Under the pieces are notes generated by a model. That model made no database searches, was not told where the DNA came from, and was given only the letters and a program-made list of their open reading frames with translations. Shown in pieces: positions 37,101 through 45,836 of a stretch of DNA of 64,000 nucleotides. Origin of the DNA: Lepidodermella squamata (Eukaryota; Gastrotricha); contig JBLDXI010000054.1 of NCBI GenBank assembly GCA_047495785.1, positions 2,294,001 through 2,358,000 of the forward strand, read 5' to 3'. The position numbers and the translations under genes were made by a program. Position 1 is the first letter of the stretch. The number at the start of each line of letters is the position of its first letter.

Positions 37101-38938
37101 GATGAAGAAAACCTCAAAGACCGAACGTGGCGCGATGCGATTCAAATTTTTCGGCAATGTCCTTTTCGCTTCATGGCTCGACAACCGCGTCGTTAATTAC
37201 CTGTCGACTTGCCACACTGGATCTGCGACCGCAAATATCGAAAGACGAGGCAAGGATGGTAAGAAAATTGAAGTGCCGTGCTCACCGGTGTCGGTCGACT
37301 ACCAGCAGTTCATGCGCGGCGTTGACGTCGCTGATCGTCTTCGCGAGAGCTACGATTGCACCCTGCCCGGCAAGAAGTGGCACCGGCCAGTCGTCTTCTA
37401 CGGCTTGGAAACCGCGATAAACAACGCCTTCATTGCCTACAAGCAACTTGCGAATTGTCCCAACTACCCGTCTCTGCTGTTTCGTCGCCGCCTTATCGAC
37501 GAGCTGCTTGCCGCAGGAATGTCGCGTCAGCGAGCCGTGGCTCGGAGGCACAAACTTCACGAAAACATCGACGCAACAACCATGACTGACGCTTGGAAAG
37601 ATGGCGGACATTGGCCTCGGCACATCGGCAACTACCCCGGCACTCAGCGCACTCGTATGCGCCAATGTGCGCTATGTGTGGCCACGAAGCCTCTTGGCAG
37701 CCGAATTCCGGCATCAGCCTACGAATGCCAGGTCTGCGACGTTGGGCTGTGCATCGATCCTTGCTTTCGGCAATTCGGACCTCACGCCGGCTGATTTTTC
37801 ACCATTTTTATCATGAATAAATGAACTCATTTTGAGTAAATACATGTTGATCAGAGTAATTTTCAGCGCGTCTTGTGTTAACTCAAGTGCGAGTTTTTAC
37901 AAATAATAAGTGTGAGTAAAGTCAAGTGGGTACTTGTGTATAATCCGTATTGAGTGTCGTAAAAATCGCCAATCCAAAATATAACCCCCAAAACTGAGTT
38001 CACACAAGTTGCAGCTTAGTTAACTCAAAATGAGTGGTTTTTCCCCAATGAGTATACTCAAATTGTCAAAACTCAAGACGCTGCCGGCCTTAGAGGGTTA
38101 AAAAAAAATTAAATTAAAAAAAGAAAAATTCGAAATCTCGAAACTCCGAAACTCCGAAAAATTCCGCCAAGTAATCCATTTACCTAAATTATTTTTTTCT
38201 ATTTTGTTTAATTTATTCCTGACGTATTTTTTCTGAATTTAATTGACCTACCTATCAATTTCCAGTCATCGTTAAATTGAGCAAGTTGCCGGCAGGTTAA
38301 AATTTCTGTTAAATTCAGCTTTCTCGGGTTGAAATTGAAGCTGCAAGATCGCAGTGATAACGGCGAAGTTCGTGACCACATGAATAGATTTGCAGGTTCA
38401 TTCAAGCCCTCAGCTTTACGCGATGTTGAGTAGTTGAAGCGAACCCGATCGAGTAAAGGCCGGCTGTTTGATTTATCGACAAATTCGATCAGACCCATGG
38501 TGTTGTGAATCCAGTCTGTGTTCGATTTCACGCTCGAAAAATCGACTAGGAAAAGCCTTGGCAGTTTACTACTTGGATCCTGTTTTTTAAATAATTTTTC
38601 AAATTAATTAATTGTAAAAATTGTATTACGTTATCTTTTGCGATGATGACCAGTCGATTTGTGGCGTGGTCGAAATCGAAATCTGAAAAAGTGCTAGGCA
38701 GGCTTTGCGGAATTGTTATCGTTTGATAATGCCGACCCGTATCGTCATCCAACTGGTTAACAACCGGCTGAAGTTGAACCTCATTTTTCGTAACTATCAG
38801 CATGCTGCTGTACTTGAGAGTTCCGAGTTGGCCTGAAAAATATTAAAAAAATCCAGAAAAATCAAAGGCTTGAAACTCACCTGTTACGAAAAATGGGGAA
38901 AATATTGCAATTAAAATAAGTATTTTCCGCTTGTTCAT
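34178..38938 (-). CDS. Unrecognised secreted or GPI-anchored protein with transposon in intron 3
   Basis: Exons: 38938-38881, 38832-38630, 38579-38252 and 34857-34178, total 1269 nt (422 residues), every junction in frame. ATG 38938 gives a signal peptide (MNKRKILILIAIFSPFFVT). The C-terminus is Gly/Ser-rich followed by a hydrophobic run (ANLSILLTLFLLFLCF), as in GPI-anchored proteins. AATAAA lies three bases past the stop. The body contains short strand-like segments (NRLVIIAKDN, EAWVLFVETDPEIVVYLHR, RIACFSLMT) that could be a beta-propeller, but I recognise no family. Intron 3 is 3394 nt because a complete piggyBac element sits in it on the opposite strand. Removing the element and one TTAA copy leaves 257 nt. 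Exons on both sides look unharmed. Confidence 0.7.
34965..34984 (+). repeat. piggyBac left terminal inverted repeat
   Basis: CCCTCTAAGGCCGGGAGCGT, directly after TTAA. It pairs with the right end with a single mismatch at position 15 (G against C). Confidence 0.9.
35532..37794 (+). CDS. piggyBac transposase
   Basis: Exons: 35532-36635, 36691-36853 and 36902-37794, 2160 nt (719 residues). A 48-nt GTAGGT...TTTAG stretch at 35773-35820 is divisible by three with no stop, so it may be an extra intron (703 residues if removed). The N-terminus is acidic (SSSDDELD), then a long Lys/Ser/Glu-rich low-complexity region. The DDE transposase core follows. Family motifs include the first catalytic Asp in VDEQMAAFKGR, the second in YMDNWFTS, and later GVDVADRLRESYDC before KKWHRPVVFYGLE. 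The C-terminus is a cysteine-rich zinc-binding tail (CALCVA, YECQVCDVGLCIDPC). This is complete for the family, with no frameshift or stop, so it may be active. Confidence 0.9.
38078..38097 (-). repeat. piggyBac right terminal inverted repeat
   Basis: Ends CTTAGAGGG directly before TTAA (38098-38101). Its reverse complement matches the left end in 19 of 20 positions. Confidence 0.9.
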
Positions 38939-39445
38939 GTTGTAGGTATGTATCATTAAAGCGTGTTTTGCTGAAGATGATATTTTTTCGGCCTATAACT
39001 GGGTAGGTATGCACTATATATATTCTCATTTATCGATGTTTATTATTGTTTACTTACCTGGCAATTTCGCTCTCCTTGTTTTTCCGCAATGATTAATCGA
39101 CGCGTACTTCTCGCTGCTCTCATCATAGGCCTATTTATTGCCAGCCACTCAGTAAAAATCAAGAATGACATGGCTGATTGAAGGCCTTCCATGCCGATGA
39201 GTGAAATAGCCGAACTGTTGAGTAATTTTCGATCTATGATCAATTTCAGGCTGTATTTTGAGGAAACAAAGAAATTTCGGGAAAAACTGAAAATTGTTGC
39301 AATTTGTAATAAATTTTATGAAATAAAATCGTCAGCAATAAATGAAAAAAATCCACCTCAATAAAAATTAATCGCAAATTAAAAAAATGCGAGTCGAACA
39401 CTTTTCTGCAAAATCAAACTCGTCATCGTGTAATAATTCTTCAAA
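38939..39445. other. Intergenic region, possible tiny signal-peptide ORF
   Basis: Divergent spacer between the GPI-like gene and the AlbA_2-domain gene. A 30-codon frame at 39090-39181 (+) encodes a convincing hydrophobic leader (INRRVLLAALIIGLFIASH). A GTAAAA donor inside it and a TTTCAG acceptor at 39249 would give an even shorter product. I cannot show that it is a gene. Confidence 0.35.
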
Positions 39446-40419
39446 ATGCGCCGAACTGCTGGGTCAAGCTCATCCGATCTTCGAGCTAACATAGTTTTAA
39501 AATCACTCGAAAAAGAAGTACGCTATGGGCAAACAGTTTTACCCGAAGCCATTGCTAGTCAATCTTACATCGAATACGCCACCGTTAACAATAGTGAGCC
39601 AACAAATCTTGATTATAACCTGTTATTTTTAACATCTAAATAGTGAAAAGGCCCTACGATGAAATGAACGATATCACGACGCGCGTTGGCAATGGCTTTC
39701 TCAACTCAAAATATGGCGGTGCCATTATTTTCGGTTGCAACCAAGATGGAACCGCTGAAGGGCTAATGGTACGCAACAATTCGGCCCTGGCAACGATTCA
39801 AAACGCAATAATCGATGCAATAAGTGCTTTTCATCCAAGCGTCCCCGAGATGAATTGCGAAGTTGTTCAACTTTTCAAATTTTAAACGATCATTTTTCAA
39901 TTTTTCGATATATAGGTAAAATTTATCAGCATAATTGGGATTCCTTTGGATAAGAGTATAAAGCGAGATGAAATGCAGCGATTTGTTGTAGTTGTAACCT
40001 TCAAACCGTACCACAGACTGACAACCGAGGCGAAGTACTCGCTGGTGTTACTTCAGGAAGGGGGCGGAGCTTACGTGCGATCAGACAGTACTGGCGATTT
40101 GGATTACCTTGAAACTGAAGCTGAGCAAAGATCTTACGTAAAAACAAAGGGAAAACCTATAGCGAAGGCTGTCCGCGCAGTTGCTGAAGTAGTTGGTGCC
40201 TGCTTACAAACTTCGCCAGCAGATTTGTATAGTGCCCGAGACCCGAGACCGGGTAATTCTGTCGCAAACAGTGGCCAAGTTGCTTTGAGGATGCCGTTGG
40301 TTAGGCGAACCCCTGAGGTGCAGGATTTGACATTGCTGACTGATGAAGAACTGAACAGAGCATATGAGGAGCTGAATAGAACAAACTATGGACCACTTCG
40401 ATATGATCACAAACAATAA
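39446..40419 (+). CDS. AlbA_2 (Schlafen-type) domain protein
   Basis: Exons: 39446-39593, 39644-39861 and 39916-40419, total 870 nt (289 residues). The third exon could instead be joined three bases further on (39864). Residues about 25-150 match the divergent AAA/AlbA_2 pattern of Schlafen-like proteins: an N-terminal helix, then ITTRVGNGFLNSKYGGAIIF with GCNQDGTAEGL (the NxxGG...GxxxDG signature), then strands such as VKFISIIGIPL and RFVVVVTF. The C-terminal half has no domain I recognise and ends in a charged stretch. AlbA_2 domains occur in RNA- or DNA-binding proteins, some of them nucleases. There is no signal peptide, so it is probably cytosolic or nuclear. Confidence 0.75.
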
Positions 40420-40736
40420 AATCTGAGAAAATGCCGCTAGTTTGTAGCAAACTTATTAAATTTCCTGGTTTTTCAAGGCTTCCAGCAAACTCAGGTAAGG
40501 CAAGAATAACAACTGCGGAGTTGAATGTGAAAAACTATGAATCACTGAGGAAGACTCGTGATTCCAAAAAATGAAAAAAGTTGCAACTTATTGTCCCTAT
40601 ACTTTCGGTTTTTGAGGCCGAAATTGAACAAGATATTAGCGAACATAGGAGAAAAACCGACGCTTAAGAATAATCCTTTATTATCTATCACTTTGCACAG
40701 CGATAAATCATTGAACAAAAAATCATCAGAGCTTTA
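40420..40736. other. Spacer with vestige of a LicD-type 3' end
   Basis: The minus strand at about 40480-40500 reads TTACCTGAGTTTGCT, the same bases as the end of the adjacent LicD-type exon 3 (residues LPEFA), but the surrounding frame is lost. This looks like the remnant of a further tandem copy. Otherwise nothing is seen. Confidence 0.35.
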
Positions 40737-42049
40737 TCAAGGTTTTGGAGGATTCCTGATGAATTTAGCAAACTCAGGTAATGCAAGCACCTTTTCGCAG
40801 TCCAATTTGTTCTTGAAACCTCTATTGCGAGCATACTTCTCTTTGAAGTGGTTCCAATGCCGGGGCGCGCAGTTGCTTTCAATTCCTTTGCCGTACAACG
40901 CCTCGAGGTATGCCGAAATGTTGTGAGGAGCTTTCACTCCCACGCCTTCGTAGTCGATCTAAAAAAATAACAGAAAAATTAAGCCAGTTTTTTTTTAAAT
41001 TTAATTGTTCCATACCGTTTGTAATGGAAGGAAAAAATCTAATGGATGCAGCTGAAATATTAAAACCATTTTAGACGTCGTAGCATTATTTCTTCGAAAA
41101 TTTACTTTGTTATCTTCCCAGTAAATTTTGACCTGGTTATTTGCCGCATTTCGCTGGTATGGTGGAGCAGTATCGAAGAGGCAGATGTCAAAAAATGGCC
41201 ATTTGACCTTGGGAAATATGTGCCTCGTAAAGTTTGCGTCGTCGATGAAAAACTTGATGACTCGACTACTACTAACAACGGCTTTGAAGCGGTACGGCAA
41301 GGCTAAATTATTCGCTTCCCGCTCGACTTTTGCGGCGAATTGTGCAGCATAGGTCAAATTAGATTGCGAACCCAGCGGCGTTATTATTACACAGACATCG
41401 CCATCATCGTCCCACCTGGAAGATAAAAAAAAATAATAGATGACCGTTAATAAATGAAAAGTGGGATTTGGCGTAATTTCTCTATTTTCCAGAAGTGTGT
41501 TGACTTGAAGAGGGACAATTCTTTGAATCCTAGATTTTCCTACTCGCCGATTTTCTTGGGGATTTTGAATTGCCAAGGCCCCCATCCACCTCAAAAGTCG
41601 GGAGACCCAAAAGTGTCGCCGAAGAGGCTTATCGATTTAGGTTGAGTTGGAAGCACCATCAAAATTATTGAGGACAATCTAGCAAGATTCCTTGACCCCG
41701 TTAAATGTCGACTGCGCATAAGAAAATAGCGTCAAAAATTATTGCGCGAAAAATTATTAATTGATGCAATAAAAGCTCAATTTTTTAAGCGCGCATTTTT
41801 TCAAAATGAGCAATTTTCACCCATTGAAACTTTGAAGCTCATTTTCTCAGCAACCCTGATGACTATCAACCTATTTTTGATGTCGTTCGACTCCTCGTTC
41901 TTGGGTGTGGCATCATGATCTCACGTTTTAAAATTTTCGCAAAACCCCACTTTTCGCTTGTTAACGGTAAGATTATAAAAATTATTGCATTAAACAATTA
42001 AAATCGAGAAAAATCAAAATATGCACAATTTTTGTTGCCTCGCATTTTA

Positions 42050-42349
42050 AACAAATCCGAAACCACGAGGTATTTTTTGAAGCGGTTCTCGCCAGTTGAT
42101 AAGGTCTGCGCACATACTCGTATGAAAAAATGTGTATGTGATTTGTAATAAGTTTTTTGCCGGGGTCGTATGTGTTGGCGAAAAAAAATCGCATACAGAC
42201 CTGTTCACAAACTGATTTCTTTTCTCGTTGTATGTGATTTTTTTTCTGGCCGAAGAGGCCGCTGAAAAAAATGACCAACTTCGATGGGGCTCGAACCCCG
42301 TCCGCCCGTTGAACAGGCCGGTCAATAGCAACTGCACTATGTTGCCATC
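42050..42349 (-). mobile_element. tRNA-derived SINE, minus orientation
   Basis: On the minus strand a tRNA-like head occupies about 42349-42273. It has a B-box-like GGGGTTCGAGCCCC and an A-box-like ATAGTGCAGTTGC. The body runs leftward through a 62-nt core (42264-42203) shared with the other SINE, then a variable tail rich in GTATG/CATAC words. It lies in intron 1 of LicD copy A. The outer end of the body is approximate. Confidence 0.65.
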
Positions 42350-42523
42350 ATATTTATCTGTCGTTATAAAAAGGCTAATTATTGGTTGCTAATATCTATA
42401 AAAGCTATCCGCGTTTTCTGGGTCAAGTGCGGGCATGAATCATTAATCTTCGACTAGTTTGTTGACGCATTTATCAATGCATTTTTTGCCTTAAAGTCTA
42501 ATTTATAGGTCACACATTAAGCT

Positions 42524-42780
42524 TGACGGCTTAGCCATGTCGATATAATTATCGATGTGTGCGAAGACGTCAAGGGTTCGATTCGACGTGCCGCCATCCC
42601 TTTTTTCAGTGGCCTCTTCGGCCAGAAAAAAAATCACATACAAGGAGAAAAGAAATCAGTTTGTGAACGGGGGCTGTATGCTTTTTGCTGTATGTGTATG
42701 TGTTTGCTCGCATACGCATGAGAAAAAAAAGAAACGAGTTTGTGGGAAGGCCTATAGATCTAGTCATCGGTAAACTTTCC
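42524..42780 (+). mobile_element. tRNA-derived SINE, plus orientation, different tRNA head
   Basis: The head at about 42524-42597 looks like a different tRNA. The A-box region is GGCTTAGCCATG, the B box GGGTTCGATTC, and the 3' acceptor arm GCCGCC. The body core 42607-42668 matches the reverse complement of 42203-42264 in 60 of 62 positions. A tail rich in GTATGTGTATG words follows. Together with the minus-strand copy it forms a head-to-head pair. Confidence 0.65.
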
Positions 42781-43525
42781 TGGAATACTCGTTGCTTTGT
42801 ATTAACGAGCCATTCGAGCGAATAAATAAGTGGCGAAAAGGCTCTTTGCGACTTCAAATAAAAAATTCAATTTTTGGACAATGATATTTTTAGTTATAAA
42901 TGCTCATATAAAATGAAGTAAAAATAAGAAAATCGCTAAATTGTACCGGTATACCTTGGCTCACCTTACATACCTTTGTACCAAAAATCGATTTCAGATA
43001 TTTTTAATCCTTGAAACATTGGTTTCGCCCAAAATTACCTCCCTTCCGGTACGTTCTAGTTATTTAAAATTTAAAATTTATTTTAAAAATCAAAGGTACA
43101 GATAGCTAAAGATAAGGCTAATACTAACGGTATCATCGATCGATGGCGTTGATATCCAAGCAAAGAGCCGCCCTCAAGAAACCACCATGTGTTCATTTTA
43201 TCGAGAACAAGAGCCAGATGTTTCAAGGTGACAGCAAATACCATGCGCTGTTTAGGCGTGGTCATCAGCCTCAGATCCATCTTTTTGCCACTTTGCGTAA
43301 AGCTGAAATGTCACCCTTAAAAGTGGCATTTAAACCGCCGTATTTCGCCGTCTCATTAGCCGCCGTGTTGCGCAAGGCTGAAAAATTGCCAATGATGCCG
43401 TCGTCATGGGTGACGTGGTAATCGCTATGTTCTCTACGGCCGCCGGAATGCAACAGAAATAAACTTAACGCCAAAATGTTGATGCATGTAAATATCAGAA
43501 GGTGAATGCGCTTGTTCGAAATCAT

Positions 43526-44591
43526 ACTTCAACCGCTTCAACTGTAATATTTTCAAATTACTCACTGAGAAAAGCATAGAAGATAAAGATTGAGATGCGT
43601 GATCCTCCATTGTTTCCAAAATCACGTGCTATAAAAAGTCGCGGTCTGCCAAGTAAACAAATTTCTAATTTCTGCAACGCGTGCCTAGACCAAGTCATGG
43701 AATGGTCAATATTTCCTTTATTTTCAAAACAACTTTTATCCTTCAAAATGAATAAAAATAACACGCCTGGTAGTAAATTGTTGGTGGCCTTCAAAGGGAT
43801 CCAAGGTCATCGCGCCCCAAAATAGAGAAGCCGCGCGGTATTATTGTTAAGGAAAAGCGGTCGCAAAATTCCAATTTCAACAATTTTTGACAATTGCCGG
43901 AACGGTTAATTTCAAAATACAATAATACAGAATACAAAATTCCAAAAAAGTAGGAATAATTCACGTCATTGAGATATTGAGATCTATCTCTAATTGTAGT
44001 TTTTCAAGAAAATCGGACCCGGCGTTCAATTTCTGGAAATACCTAACTTGGAACTTGGAAGGAGACTGACCTGCTCTGGGATAAGGATACTCTTCGGTAC
44101 TCAAGTTACATATGGTTGCAATTTTAGATTTTAAGAGACCGCCGCCGGCGCGACCGGGATGCCATATCGTTAGTTTCGTTGAAAAAAATCGGATTTATTC
44201 TTTTGTTTACATGCAAAACGTAATCAGATGATTGAATCACGTATCATGCCTGAGCTCATATTATCGCGAGATATTAACAAAATGTCATTGCCATTCCTGC
44301 TCTATGGCTGTCTGAATGCTCTGTTGATGAATGGAACCAACAGAGCCTGCTCGGAATCAATGGCACCGGTGTTGCATTGGCCACTTTTCCAACTTTTTCG
44401 TTGAATAACTCTCAGATTTAGGCTTGCTTACATCCTTTTCGAGGTGCCTCACTCCGTTTCAAACATAGATTATTTTGAGCATACAAATTTCAATTATCCG
44501 CCGCTGGAACCACTACCAAATGCGAATATCCCTTCCGTTATTTATTATCTCTTTGAACAGAATCATTGAACAAAAAATAATCGAGGTTCTA
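43526..44591. other. Spacer between tandem LicD-type copies (part of the duplication)
   Basis: Its first half (about 43560-44030) resembles the upstream region of copy B (about 45870-46310): shared words include GAGATCTATCTC and the stretch around GTAAACAAATTTCTGCAACGC. The duplication unit thus includes about 500 bp of 5' flank. The remaining bases up to 44591 show no gene. Confidence 0.5.
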
Positions 44592-45836
44592 TCAAGGTTT
44601 AGGCGGATTCCTGATGAAGTCAGCAAACTCAGGTAGAGCAAGCACAGATTTGCAGTCCAATTTATTCTTATATCCTACATACTTCGCTACTTGCTCATTG
44701 ATATGGTCAAAACTCCGTGGTGCACAGTTGCTTTCAATTCCTGTGCCGAACGCCGCCTCGAGGAACGCCGAAATGTTGTGAGGAGCTTTCACTCCCACGC
44801 CTTCGAATTCGATCTTGAAAAATAACAAAAAAATTATGGGAGCTTTCACAAATTTAATTGCTATTCCATACCCTTTGTAATGGAAGAATATTATCTAATG
44901 GATGCAGCTGAAATATTATTATCATTTTAAATATCGTAGCATTTCTTCGAATATTTACTTCGCTTTCTTCCCAGTAAATTTTGACCTGGTTATTCGGCGC
45001 GTTTCGGAGGTATGGCTTGGCAGTATCGAAGAGTAGGATGTCGACATATGGCCATTTAACGTTTGGCAATTTCGTTATGGGCTTCGTAAAATTTGCGTCG
45101 TCGATGAAAAACTTGATGGTTCGACAACTAAAAGCGGCGGCTCTGAACTGGTAAGGCGAGGATAGATTATTCGCCTCTCGCTCGAGTTCAGCGCCGAATT
45201 CTGTAGCGTACCTAGTATTAGATTGCGAACCCGGCGGCGTTATTATACCAACATCAACGTCATCGTCCCACCTGGAAGAAAAATTCAAGATCTTAAATTA
45301 AATTCTAAAAAATATTTAAATCAAGAAAAATTAAGTGAAAATTTAGGGTTTTTTTTATTTTTTTTTAAGAATGCGTATTAAATCGAACGGCGGAAAATAA
45401 GACCAACTTACGGTATCATCGATCGATGGCGGTGATATCCAAGCAAAGAGCCGCTAGCAAGAAACCACGACGCGTTAATTTTATCGAGAACAAGAGCCAA
45501 ATGTTTCAAGGTGACAGCGAATACCATGCGCTGTTTAGGTGTGGTCATCAGCATCAAATCCATCTTTTTTGCCACTTTGCGTAAAGCTGAAATGTCACCC
45601 TTGAAAGTGGCATTGAAACCGCCGTATTTCGCTGTCTCATTAGCCGCCGTGTTGCGTAAGGCTGAAAAATTGCCCACGAACGTAGAATTGATGCCGTTGT
45701 CATGGAGAACGCTGTTATCCCTACGTTCTTGGCTGTCGTATTTCATCAAGTGTTCGAAATGCAAAAGAAATATACTTAACGCCAAAATGTTGATGCATGT
45801 AAATATCAGAAGGTGAATGCGCTTGTTCGAAATCAT
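44592..45836 (-). CDS. LicD/fukutin-type phosphotransferase-like protein, copy B
   Basis: Exons 45836-45412, 45271-44872 and 44813-44592, 1047 nt (348 residues), intact. The protein is a type II membrane protein with one N-terminal helix (LLIFTCINILALSIFLLHF), typical of Golgi enzymes. The LicD domain begins around residue 105: ASGSLLGYHRHRSMIP joins across intron 1 to WDDDVDVGIITP, the conserved GSxLGxxR...PWDDDxD motif with metal-binding aspartates. The second half has IKFFIDDANF and YVDILLFDT, and the C-terminus has NISAFLEAAFG. Family members such as bacterial LicD and animal FKTN/FKRP transfer phosphocholine or ribitol phosphate onto glycans; the donor here is unknown. It is the intact partner of the frameshifted copy A. 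Confidence 0.82.

Larger units (their letters stand above)
34965..38097 (+). mobile_element. Complete piggyBac-superfamily DNA transposon
   Basis: The 3133-bp element is bounded by TTAA on both sides (34961-34964 and 38098-38101), the exact target duplication of piggyBac. Its terminal inverted repeats begin CCCTCTAAGGCCGG and match over 19 of 20 bases. Subterminal regions are rich in a repeated ACTCAA/TTGAGT-type word on both flanks (for example around 34985-35290 and 37870-38075), plausible transposase binding sites. One three-exon transposase gene lies inside. Near-identical ends and an intact gene suggest a recent insertion. Confidence 0.92.
40737..43525 (-). pseudogene. LicD/fukutin-type transferase, copy A, frameshifted
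   Basis: Exons 43525-43129, 41415-41016 and 40958-40737 are collinear with copy B (44592-45836). Exons 2 and 3 have identical lengths (400 and 222 nt), and exon 1 is one base out of frame. A T-run on the plus strand at 43282-43286 has five T where copy B has six, so the frame runs into a stop (KVAKRWI*) after about 84 codons. The exon 1 donor is also weaker (GTTAGT against GTAAGT). Otherwise the LicD hallmarks remain: a type II membrane anchor (LLIFTCINILALSLFLL), GGSLLGYQRHRSMIP followed by WDDDGDV in exon 2. Intron 1 is 1713 nt, against 140 nt in copy B, because two SINEs inserted. A one-base sequencing error in the homopolymer would restore it (339 residues). Confidence 0.7.

Noticed and set aside
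42273-42597. Two tRNA-like sequences as functional tRNA genes
   Set aside because: Each is fused to a repeated body shared with the other copy, and the acceptor stems are imperfect; they read as SINE heads.
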